Source of the DNA: Chloroflexota bacterium
Lineage (GTDB): Bacteria; Chloroflexota; Limnocylindria; Limnocylindrales; CSP1-4
Direction of reading: 5' to 3'
Assembly: GCA_029858845.1 (NCBI GenBank)
Contig: JAOUEG010000144.1
Span: forward strand, 1 to 5,278
DNA length: 5,278 nucleotides
In this document: positions 1 to 5,278 of the stretch, piece after piece
Numbering within the stretch: the first letter of the stretch is position 1
Layout: the number at the start of each line of letters is the position of its first letter
Position numbers and translations under genes: made by a program
The notes under the pieces: generated by a model
What the model saw: only the letters and a program-made list of their open reading frames with translations
The model's database searches: none
What the model was told of the DNA's origin: nothing

Positions 1-6
1 GCTCAT
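1..6 (-). CDS. First two codons of a downstream gene that leaves the window
   Basis: Only ATG AGC is inside the window, so nothing can be said about the product. A real start is supported by two things seen in the sequence. The ATG shares four bases (ATGA) with the stop codon of the STAS gene, the same coupling used elsewhere in this gene string. A purine-rich ribosome binding site (AAGGAGA, 13-19) also sits 6 bases upstream. In partner-switching operons a sigma factor or another regulator often follows the antagonist gene, but that is only context. Confidence 0.5.
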
Positions 7-335
7 GCGGCGTCTCCTTCGATGATGTCCATGAAGTCGCTCAGTCGGGTGATCCGGAAGATCTCGCGGTAGTGGGGGGTCAGGCCGATCGCCCGAACGC
101 CGCGGCCGTCGCGACGAGCCTCGGCGAGCAGGCGGACGACCAGGGCGATCCCGGTGCTGTTGATGTAGCCGACCTCGTTGAAGTCGAGCGTCATGCGGTC
201 CTGGCCCAGTGCCTTGACCGCTTCGTACGCCGTGCTGAGCGATTCGTCGGCGCGGCTGTCCAGGTCACCGTGCATCCGGACCCGGACATCGTCGGGAGCT
301 TCCACGACCTGGGCCCCGAACCGTCGGTCATCCAT
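3..335 (-). CDS. STAS-domain anti-sigma factor antagonist (RsbV/SpoIIAA-like)
   Basis: A 110-residue single-domain STAS protein, the usual length for the RsbV/SpoIIAA family. Such cytoplasmic proteins bind an anti-sigma kinase when unphosphorylated, releasing the kinase's target, and are inactivated by phosphorylation on a Ser/Thr. Visible here are the N-terminal strand (VRVRMHGDLDSRAD, about residues 17-30), the core strand LDFNEVGYINSTGIALVV (50-67) with the phosphoacceptor loop N59-S60-T61-G62, and the C-terminal helix region ending FRITRLSDFMDI. The loop has Asn where SpoIIAA and RsbV have Asp (DSSG/DSTG). I chose the ATG at 335 over the in-frame GTG at 350 because GAGGAGA lies 6 bases before the ATG, while the GTG overlaps that same site. 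The start overlaps the end of the phosphatase/kinase gene by 8 bases, so the two are probably translated together and their products are likely direct partners. Confidence 0.9.
   Translation of the reverse strand: MDDRRFGAQVVEAPDDVRVRMHGDLDSRADESLSTAYEAVKALGQDRMTLDFNEVGYINSTGIALVVRLLAEARRDGRGVRAIGLTPHYREIFRITRLSDFMDIIEGDAA
13..19 (-). promoter_or_regulatory. Ribosome binding site for the gene starting at base 6
   Basis: The minus strand reads AAGGAGA, close to the ideal Shine-Dalgarno sequence, then 6 bases (CGCCGC) and ATG. It lies inside the last codons of the STAS gene (IIEGDAA). It has the same spacing as the site in front of the STAS gene itself, which argues that it is used. Confidence 0.55.
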
Positions 336-1980
336 CGTTGGTCTCCTCACGGGCCAGGCGCAATGTCACCGTCTGGGTCCCGGCTTCCTCGTCGGCCGAC
401 ACGTCCATCGCATCGACCATGTGCTCGATCAGGAAGAGGCCCCAGCCGCGCGGCTTCTGCTCGCCGACGAGCTTGCGCTCGATGTCCGGGGTCTCGGGGT
501 CCGTCGGGACGGCGCCGGACATGGCACGGTCGGTCACCCGGACGACGACGTCCGTCGGTGTCACGGTGACGTCCACCTCGAACGGCACCTCCTCGTTGCC
601 CTGGCTGCCGTATTCGATGGCGTTCATCGCGGCCTCGCTGACCGCCGTCTTGAGTCGCTCCAGGCGGTCCTCCGGCAGACCGAGGTCGGCCAAGGCGGCG
701 GCGACGCGGTCCATGGCCTCACGTTCGTTCCCCTGGATGCCCGGCAGGCTGAACGCGGTGAGCGCGGTCGAGCCGGCGGCCTCATGCTCCGCGACTCCGG
801 CCGAGCGGCGCAGGGTCACGAGCGTGATGTCGTCCTCCTGCTCGCGGTCGGTGCCGGTGAAGGCGTTCAGAGTTTCGAGGAGCCGGTCGAGCAGCTCGCT
901 CCCGGCGTCGTCGATGCGCAACGCCTCGCGGAGCCGGTCGAAGCCGAACATCTCCCGGTTGTCGTCGTGGGCCTCGATCAGGCCGTCGCTGTAGAGCAGG
1001 ACGTTGCTGTCCGGACCGATGACGCCCTCGGTCTCCTCGTAGCGGATGCCCGGCATCAGGCCGAGTGGCATGCCCGTGGCGCGGATCTCCGTGACCTCGT
1101 CACCGGTGCGCACGAACGGGAGATTGTGGCCCGCGTTGGCGATCACGATGTGCCCGGTCGTCGGATCGAGGATCGCGAACAGGCACGTCACGAACATCTT
1201 GGCCGGCATCTCGGGTTCGAGCAGGTCGTTCGCCCGCGACAGGATCTCGCCGGGGGAGGTGCTGCGCGACGCCTCGGCACGAAGGACGCTGTGGGTCCGG
1301 GCCATGACCAGCGCCGCGGGAACGCCCTTGTCCGTCACGTCGCCGACGGCGATCCCGATGCGGCCGTCCGGCATCTCCACGAAGTCGTAGAAGTCACCGC
1401 CGACCGCGCGGGCCGGGCCATAGTAGGCCGCGACCTGCCACTGCGGCAGCTGGGGCAGATGGCGCGGCAGGAACTGCTGCTGGATGAGGGTCGCGACGCG
1501 CAGCTCCTGAGCGAGGCGTTCCTTCTCCGCGGCTTCGTTCGCCTGTTCGCGCACGAGCTGGGCGACGCGGATCGCCGGAGCGGCCTGCGCCGCGAGTGTC
1601 GTCAGCAGGCGCCGGTCGTCCGTGGAGTATTCCTGCTCGGAAAGCCGCGGGCCCACGTTGAGGGTCCCGATGAGCTCGCCCTGGGAGACCAGCGGCACGA
1701 CGAGCGCCACGCCGGCGTCCCGCAGCCCCTGGACGGCCGGGGAGTCGAGTTCCAGGCGCGCCACATCGACTGGGCCCGGGGCCGACTGGAGGTAGGCCAG
1801 GAGCGGGTCACTCTCGGGGATCTCCACCGCGATCGATGCGCTCAGCTCGAGGTCCGCCCACGCCTCCGGCACGATCGGCTCGGGCTCGCTTCCGGACGCA
1901 GGCGCGCTGTCCAGCGCGGCGTCGTTGCGGCCGAGGAGGCGGCGGATCGGTCGGGACAGGGCAGTCATCTCGTGCCTCAT
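328..1980 (-). CDS. GAF-like/PP2C (SpoIIE) phosphatase fused to an RsbW-type serine kinase/anti-sigma domain
   Basis: A 550-residue soluble regulator. Residues about 40-140 look like a GAF sensor domain, best seen in its second half (GVALVVPLVSQGELIGTLNV, 90-109). A charged helical linker follows (141-170, QLVREQANEAAEKERLAQEL), of the type that joins sensors to outputs. Residues about 185-392 are a PP2C-type SpoIIE/RsbU phosphatase with the metal-binding signatures GGDFYDF (D196), GDVTDKG (D214), YSDGLIEA (D331) and EDDITLV (D383/D384). Residues about 408-545 are a GHKL ATPase of the RsbW/SpoIIAB type: N-box SEAAMNAIEYG (E449, N453), G1 motif VTDRAMSG (D484) and G2 motif RGWGLFLI (512-515). 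The phosphatase would dephosphorylate the STAS protein encoded next; the ATPase domain would phosphorylate it or bind a sigma factor. All key residues are present. The ATG at 1980 has no clear ribosome binding site; the ATG at 1968 (Met5) has a weak GAGG 6 bases upstream and may be the true start. Roles are inferred from family knowledge. Confidence 0.92.
   Translation of the reverse strand: MRHEMTALSRPIRRLLGRNDAALDSAPASGSEPEPIVPEAWADLELSASIAVEIPESDPLLAYLQSAPGPVDVARLELDSPAVQGLRDAGVALVVPLVSQGELIGTLNVGPRLSEQEYSTDDRRLLTTLAAQAAPAIRVAQLVREQANEAAEKERLAQELRVATLIQQQFLPRHLPQLPQWQVAAYYGPARAVGGDFYDFVEMPDGRIGIAVGDVTDKGVPAALVMARTHSVLRAEASRSTSPGEILSRANDLLEPEMPAKMFVTCLFAILDPTTGHIVIANAGHNLPFVRTGDEVTEIRATGMPLGLMPGIRYEETEGVIGPDSNVLLYSDGLIEAHDDNREMFGFDRLREALRIDDAGSELLDRLLETLNAFTGTDREQEDDITLVTLRRSAGVAEHEAAGSTALTAFSLPGIQGNEREAMDRVAAALADLGLPEDRLERLKTAVSEAAMNAIEYGSQGNEEVPFEVDVTVTPTDVVVRVTDRAMSGAVPTDPETPDIERKLVGEQKPRGWGLFLIEHMVDAMDVSADEEAGTQTVTLRLAREETNDG
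342..348 (-). promoter_or_regulatory. Ribosome binding site that fixes the STAS start
   Basis: The minus strand reads GAGGAGA, followed by CCAACG and the ATG ending at 335. It lies within the last codons of the upstream gene and decides in favour of the ATG over the GTG at 348-350. Confidence 0.7.
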
Positions 1981-2035
1981 GGTGGGGGTGGGTCGTCCGG
2001 AAATCGTTACGGCCTGCCGGGGTTCGTTCGTTACG
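1981..2035 (-). other. 55-base gap with a directly repeated octamer
   Basis: The gap separates the 412-residue membrane protein from the phosphatase gene. It holds two copies of an octamer that read CGTAACGA on the minus strand, at 2028-2035 and 2004-2011, 24 bases apart start to start. I cannot recognise a sigma-factor promoter or a terminator. On the minus strand the gap is free of stop codons in the phosphatase reading frame, which stays open upstream to a stop at 2110-2112. Confidence 0.35.
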
Positions 2036-3274
2036 TCACGGTTCGCGCAACCAGAGGCCGATCGAGGTCGGCGTGACCGCCGCGTGGACGGTGTCGGTCA
2101 GGGCGGTCGTCAGGCTCGCGGTGTCCACTTCACCACGGAGTCGCCCGGAGAATTCGGTCGTCGTCCGTTCGGCATCGTAGCGGGCGCGGTTGAATCGTCG
2201 ATCCACGGCGTGCTGGACCCGACGGCGGATCGGCTGGAACAGCGCGAACGCGACCAGCGTGGAAGCGGCGACCGCAAAGGTCTGGCCCTGGGTGAAGCCG
2301 GCGAGCACGGCCTGCAGGGCCAGCACGCCACCGGCGAACACCGCGACCAGCGATCCGGAGACCAGTGCCCAGCCGATGGTCCGGCTGATCAGGCGGTCGA
2401 TCTCGTACAGGCGGTAGCGCAGGACGGCGATGCCGATCGCGGCCGGGACGGTCGGATAGGCGACGATCGCCGGGACCCAGGCGAACCACGCGTCCTCGCC
2501 GACGATGGCCAGTATCGTCAGCCCCGTCACGACCGCCCCGACCATGAAGGCGACGGCCGCGACCAGCCAGCGGAGCTGGAGTCGCAGGGCGCCGGTCGAT
2601 CGTCGGTAGCGCATGGACAGCGTGACCACCCCGATCGGCAGCAGGACCAGGATCGAAGCGATCGTCACGTCGGCCGACGGAACGACCGACCAGATCGGCA
2701 GGCCCGGGAGGACGGCCACCGGGTTCGGCGCGACGATCTCGGTCGCACCGCCGTCCGGGCTGTAGGTGATCGTCGGCGCGACGGCGGACACGACGACGAG
2801 GAGGCTTCCGATCGCGATCAGCGCCATCGACGACCAGCGCCAGCCGCCCGCCGGGAGCCGTCCGCTCGGGAACAGGAGCATCAACGCGAAGAAGCAGATG
2901 AAGGTCGCGGCGCCAGCCCAGCTGCCGATCCACATCCACAGCTCGTCGCCGATCGATCCGACGCCCTGCTCGACAGCCGCAAGGTCGATCCCGGGTCGCG
3001 AGGTGGTCCCGGTGAAGCCGAAGGCGATGGCGAGCAGCAGCCAACCGATGACGTTCCGGGGGCGCCGGACGATGAGGAGGGCCGCGACCGACGCATAGGA
3101 AGCCCAGAAGAGGAGCCCGAGGGGATCGAAGGCCCAGGCGACCGCGATGAACGTGCCACCGGCGAGCAGGGCGATCAGCAGCGCTCGCCCGGGCCAGCCG
3201 ATCGAGGGTTCCGGGGCGGCTGACGGACCGCGGGCTGCGCCGACTTCCCTGCGGCGGTCGAGTGCGGGTGTCAC
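2036..3274 (-). CDS. Multi-spanning membrane sensor-like protein with no catalytic domain (paralogue B)
   Basis: A 412-residue integral membrane protein with roughly 8-10 hydrophobic segments (about 31-48, 52-70, 75-92, 113-136, 147-167, 204-222, 232-256, 263-281, 300-322, 333-345). Conserved signatures are RRPRNVIGWLLLA (70-82), LLFPSGRLP (133-141) and LRYRLYEIDRLISRTIGW (285-302). The cytoplasmic tail runs from about 348 (RRRVQHAVDRRFNRARYDAER) to the terminal GLWLREP. From memory, this module is the N-terminal half of many histidine kinases and SpoIIE phosphatases in Chloroflexota and Actinomycetota, where a GAF and catalytic domain follows GLWLR; here the protein stops at that point. The GTG start at 3274 shares four bases (GTGA) with the stop of the SRPBCC gene. 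The frame stays open further upstream to 3718, but that part is arginine-rich and lies inside the SRPBCC gene. There is no strong ribosome binding site, so translation probably depends on coupling. The ligand is unknown. Confidence 0.85.
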   Translation of the reverse strand: MTPALDRRREVGAARGPSAAPEPSIGWPGRALLIALLAGGTFIAVAWAFDPLGLLFWASYASVAALLIVRRPRNVIGWLLLAIAFGFTGTTSRPGIDLAAVEQGVGSIGDELWMWIGSWAGAATFICFFALMLLFPSGRLPAGGWRWSSMALIAIGSLLVVVSAVAPTITYSPDGGATEIVAPNPVAVLPGLPIWSVVPSADVTIASILVLLPIGVVTLSMRYRRSTGALRLQLRWLVAAVAFMVGAVVTGLTILAIVGEDAWFAWVPAIVAYPTVPAAIGIAVLRYRLYEIDRLISRTIGWALVSGSLVAVFAGGVLALQAVLAGFTQGQTFAVAASTLVAFALFQPIRRRVQHAVDRRFNRARYDAERTTTEFSGRLRGEVDTASLTTALTDTVHAAVTPTSIGLWLREP

Positions 3275-3723
3275 GGGCCGGGAGCCTGCTCGGTTCGCGC
3301 GCCGGAGCCCTGTCGGGCGATGTCGGCCAGCCGCCGTGTCTCCTCCTGCAGCATCCGCGTGTACATCCCCTCGACCATTCGGTACGCTCGCTCCAACGGG
3401 CCGCCTACCTCGATCGTGTGGCGGAGGCGCGCCCCGGCGCCTGCCGGACTCACCTCGTAGGTCGATACGATCACGACCCCGAAGGGGCGCACCTCGGTCA
3501 CGACCCGACGCCCCTCCTCCACCTCGCGCACGAGGACGGCGTAGGTCCAGGGGTAGCTCGCGACGCGAACGTCCACCTTGGAGCCCGCCTCGAACGAGCC
3601 ACGCGTCCGACCCCATCTCGTGTTGTGGGCCCACGATCCCCAGGTAGAAGGATCGACGTAGTGGCGGTAGACGTCGTCGGGAGCGACGTCGGCTTCGTAT
3701 TCGCTCACCATCGACCAACTCAT
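3271..3723 (-). CDS. SRPBCC-fold (polyketide cyclase/START-like) protein
   Basis: A 150-residue protein, the normal size for a stand-alone SRPBCC (Bet v1-like) domain, with no signal peptide or membrane segment. The N-terminal strand SEYEADVAPDDVYRHYVDPSTW (residues 7-28), the WGS/W-rich segment near 28-37, the strands FEAGSKVDVRVASYPWTYAV (44-63) and RLRHTIEVGG (99-108), and the long C-terminal amphipathic helix ERAYRMVEGMYTRMLQEETRR (111-131) fit the helix-grip fold, whose members bind hydrophobic ligands in a cavity. No catalytic residues can be assigned, and the substrate is unknown. I chose the ATG at 3723 because AAGGTGA lies just upstream; an in-frame ATG at 3825 would add 34 residues but has no ribosome binding site and no SRPBCC-like sequence. 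It lies between two membrane-sensor paralogues and overlaps the next by four bases, suggesting joint expression. Confidence 0.85.
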   Translation of the reverse strand: MSWSMVSEYEADVAPDDVYRHYVDPSTWGSWAHNTRWGRTRGSFEAGSKVDVRVASYPWTYAVLVREVEEGRRVVTEVRPFGVVIVSTYEVSPAGAGARLRHTIEVGGPLERAYRMVEGMYTRMLQEETRRLADIARQGSGARTEQAPGP

Positions 3724-3877
3724 GGTGTCACCTTGCTGCTGGGATAGGGCCACATCGAGCGAAGCGGCGATCCGCTGCCCCTCGGCGCCGTGCCTTCCCC
3801 AGGCCAGGCGCTCGGACGTCTCCATTCGCGGACCCGGGCCTCTCGGATCCCGCTCCCGCTCGCCCCGACCCGCTCAC
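3724..3877 (-). other. 154-base intergenic gap, the longest non-coding stretch
   Basis: This lies between the 415-residue membrane gene and the SRPBCC gene. It is the only gap here long enough to hold a separate promoter, but I see no convincing -35/-10 pair. A small perfect hairpin (AGCGG-CGAT-CCGCT, 3763-3776 on the plus strand) is present without a T-run, so it is not a credible intrinsic terminator. The ribosome binding site for the SRPBCC gene occupies the left end. Confidence 0.4.
3728..3734 (-). promoter_or_regulatory. Ribosome binding site that fixes the SRPBCC start
   Basis: The minus strand reads AAGGTGA, then CACC and the ATG ending at 3723, with the AAGG core 7 bases from the start codon. 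It supports the short start over the in-frame ATG at 3825. Confidence 0.6.
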
Positions 3878-5125
3878 TCACGCCGTTTCCCCCGTGCCAC
3901 CCCGCAGCCAGAGCCCGACATGGGTCGGCCGGACGGCGGCATCGACGGTGGACCGTGCATCGGCGCTGATGGTCGCCAGGTCGACCTCGTCGCGCAGCCG
4001 CTCGCCGAAGGCGGCGAGAAGCTGCTCACCGTCGTAGCGCGAGCGATCGAAGCGTCGATCGACGACCGCCTGGACCCGGGTCCGGACCGGGTTGAAGAGG
4101 GCCGCCACGACGAGCGTGGAGCCGGCGATCGCCAACGTGTTCCCACCGGTCAACGGTTCGACGACCGCCTGGAGCCCGAGGACCAACAGGGCGAAGGTGC
4201 CGACGAGCAGCCCGGTCACGATCGCCCAGCCGATCGTCCGGCTGATGAGCCGGTCGATCTCGTACAGCCGGTACCGCAGGACGGCGATGCCGATGGCGAT
4301 GGGAAGGAGGGCCATGCTCGTCTGCATGAGAGCCCAAGCCCATGAGGACAGCGTGATCGCGAGGAGGATGACGGCGAACACCACGCAGGCCGTCGCTGCG
4401 AGGAACCACTTGAGCTGCTGGCGTTCGGCTCCGCTTGCCCGTCGGAATCGCACGATGACGGACGCGAGCGCCACGACGATGCAGCCGCCTGTCAGCGCGA
4501 AGCTGATCACCGACAGGCGGGCGATGACGGCATCCAACGGCGCCTGCAGCTGGATGGGGTTCTCCAGGTAGGGTCCGTACTCCGTGATCTCATAGGTGGC
4601 GGTGCTGGTGACGATGTAGGCGATCGTCGCGAACACTGCCAACCAGGCCAGCGGCCGCCAGCGCGGCCCAGGCAGGTGGCCACCGGGGAAGAGCAGCGGC
4701 ACCCATAAGAACAGCAGGGTCGTCCCCAGTCCGCCGAGGGGAACGAGGAGGAAGTCGACCAGCTCGTAGCCAGGCAGCTCCACGCCCGGCTGGAGGCTCC
4801 GCTGGACATAGGCGAGGCTGAAGTCCGTATAGCTGAACCCGAGGCCGCCGGCCAGCAGGAGCCAGCCGATCGGATTGTCCGGCCTCCGGATGGCCAGCAG
4901 CGAGCCGGCGATGACCACCGACAGGTACGCGCCCAGGGATAGCGCGAGGCCGATGAGATCCCATGGCCAGGGGGCTGCCCCCGGCAGCGGTCCGGCGCCC
5001 AGGAGCAATGACATCGTTCGGAAGGCGTTCATCCCCAGGGCGATTGCGACCAGCGCGAGGGCAAGCCAGGTGGTCGGCCTCCGCCGGGCCGGGACGGCGG
5101 GACGGGTGCTCGCGACGGCGATCAT
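3878..5125 (-). CDS. Multi-spanning membrane sensor-like protein with no catalytic domain (paralogue A)
   Basis: A 415-residue relative of the 412-residue protein downstream. It has hydrophobic segments at about 19-43, 55-79, 86-100, 122-147, 158-174, 203-225, 240-262, 265-283, 299-321 and 329-343. The shared landmarks come in the same order: RRPDNPIGWLLLAGG (80-94), PLLFPGGHLPGPRW (143-156), LRYRLYEIDRLISRTIGW (283-300), then a soluble tail VQAVVDRRFDRSRYDGEQ (351-368) ending GLWLRGGTGETA. No histidine kinase, GAF or phosphatase domain follows. I take the ATG at 5125 because its first four bases (ATGA) include the stop of the preceding gene; an ATG nine codons further upstream lies inside that gene. 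The family is known to me mainly as the membrane input module of signalling proteins, so a sensory role is an inference. A transport or structural role cannot be excluded. Confidence 0.85.
   Translation of the reverse strand: MIAVASTRPAVPARRRPTTWLALALVAIALGMNAFRTMSLLLGAGPLPGAAPWPWDLIGLALSLGAYLSVVIAGSLLAIRRPDNPIGWLLLAGGLGFSYTDFSLAYVQRSLQPGVELPGYELVDFLLVPLGGLGTTLLFLWVPLLFPGGHLPGPRWRPLAWLAVFATIAYIVTSTATYEITEYGPYLENPIQLQAPLDAVIARLSVISFALTGGCIVVALASVIVRFRRASGAERQQLKWFLAATACVVFAVILLAITLSSWAWALMQTSMALLPIAIGIAVLRYRLYEIDRLISRTIGWAIVTGLLVGTFALLVLGLQAVVEPLTGGNTLAIAGSTLVVAALFNPVRTRVQAVVDRRFDRSRYDGEQLLAAFGERLRDEVDLATISADARSTVDAAVRPTHVGLWLRGGTGETA
3975..4024. repeat. 50-base perfect direct repeat, copy in the 415-residue gene
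   Basis: Positions 3975-4024 are identical, base for base, to 5216-5265 in the same orientation, 1241 bases apart. After one mismatch another 11 bases match before the window ends. The repeat encodes the tail segment QLLAAFGERLRDEVDLA. The distance equals about one gene length, as expected for tandem duplication. Confidence 0.85.
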
Positions 5126-5278
5126 CGCTCCCCCGGCCGCTGCCTGAGCCACAGGCCGGCCGCGCTCGGTCGGACCGCGGCGTCGACGGTGGCGAGGACG
5201 TCGGCGCTGATGGCGGCCAGGTCGACCTCGTCGCGCAGCCGCTCGCCGAAGGCGGCGAGAAGCTGATCACCGTCGTAC
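5122..5278 (-). CDS. C-terminal end of a third membrane sensor-like paralogue, cut by the window edge
   Basis: Only the last 51 codons and the TGA are present (one extra base at 5278 belongs to the preceding codon). They read YDGDQLLAAFGERLRDEVDL and continue to GLWLRQRPGER. This matches the soluble tail of the 415-residue protein almost residue for residue, so the missing part is presumably the same multi-spanning membrane domain. It too ends just after GLWLR with no catalytic domain. Its stop codon overlaps the next start by four bases (ATGA), placing both genes in one transcript. Confidence 0.85.
   Translation of the reverse strand, partial: YDGDQLLAAFGERLRDEVDLAAISADVLATVDAAVRPSAAGLWLRQRPGER
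5216..5265. repeat. 50-base perfect direct repeat, copy in the truncated paralogue
   Basis: This is the second copy of the 50-base identity with 3975-4024. To its left, the identity breaks at two adjacent bases (5214-5215) and then resumes for 12 bases (5202-5213), so the homology grades off inside the coding sequence and does not end at a mobile-element boundary. Confidence 0.85.

Noticed and set aside
178..2076. A 632-codon open frame on the plus strand, longer than the real gene beneath it
   Set aside because: It lies antisense to the phosphatase/kinase gene, whose domains and catalytic motifs are unmistakable. Its translation is Arg/Gly/Asp/Val-rich with no recognisable domain, typical of stop-poor antisense frames in high-GC DNA.
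1925..3223. A 432-codon open frame on the plus strand
   Set aside because: It is antisense to the membrane-protein gene and its translation is low-complexity (Asp, Arg, Gly, Gln, Glu) with no fold signature.
3275..3718. N-terminal extension of the 412-residue membrane protein to an upstream start
   Set aside because: The added 148 residues are arginine-rich, overlap the SRPBCC gene in another frame, and precede the GTGA coupling start that fits the family's usual N terminus.
3763..3776. Hairpin AGCGG-CGAT-CCGCT as an intrinsic terminator
   Set aside because: The stem is only 5 base pairs and no T-run follows on either strand.
3724..3825. 34-residue N-terminal extension of the SRPBCC protein
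   Set aside because: There is no ribosome binding site before the ATG at 3825, the extra residues do not resemble the family, and AAGGTGA marks the ATG at 3723.
2036..5125. Calling the membrane proteins histidine kinases
   Set aside because: They share the membrane half of such kinases, but no HisKA H-box or ATPase motifs are present before their stop codons.
5126..5152. Start of the 415-residue protein nine codons upstream
   Set aside because: It would lie within the coding end of the previous gene; the ATGA overlap at 5122-5125 is the pattern seen at other junctions here.

Overview
The window is high-GC bacterial DNA in which every supportable gene lies on the minus strand, packed as one probable operon read from right to left. 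The membrane proteins carry the motif string RYRLYEIDRLISRTIGW followed by a conserved cytoplasmic tail ending in GLWLR. From memory, this module is common in soil and freshwater Chloroflexota (Limnocylindria-like lineages) and some Actinomycetota. I therefore suggest a GC-rich Chloroflexota or actinobacterial genome, without being able to settle which.

In transcription order the layout is: (1) the C-terminal 51 codons of a membrane-sensor paralogue cut by the right edge (5122-5278); (2) a complete 415-residue paralogue (3878-5125), coupled to it by a 4-base ATGA overlap; (3) a 154-base gap with no convincing gene; (4) a 150-residue SRPBCC/polyketide-cyclase-like protein (3271-3723); (5) a second complete membrane-sensor paralogue of 412 residues (2036-3274), coupled by a GTGA overlap; (6) a 55-base gap; (7) a 550-residue GAF-like + PP2C/SpoIIE phosphatase + RsbW-type ATPase protein (328-1980); (8) a 110-residue STAS anti-sigma factor antagonist (3-335), overlapping it by 8 bases. 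A well-placed ribosome binding site and an ATG overlapping the STAS stop codon indicate that another gene begins at base 6 and leaves the window on the left.

The left half encodes all three biochemical activities of a partner-switching module: a phosphatase for the antagonist (RsbU/SpoIIE role), a serine kinase/anti-sigma domain (RsbW/SpoIIAB role) and the antagonist itself (RsbV/SpoIIAA role). The first two are fused in one polypeptide. The right half encodes multi-spanning membrane proteins that resemble the sensory half of histidine kinases or phosphatases but stop before any catalytic domain. A reasonable inference is that these membrane proteins supply the input and the soluble GAF-phosphatase-ATPase protein is the output. 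No sigma factor or other target is visible; the gene starting at base 6 is one place to look.

The paralogues look like products of tandem duplication, with a perfect 50-base identity between the tails of the two rightmost copies. I saw no tRNA, rRNA, CRISPR array, insertion sequence or convincing intrinsic terminator.
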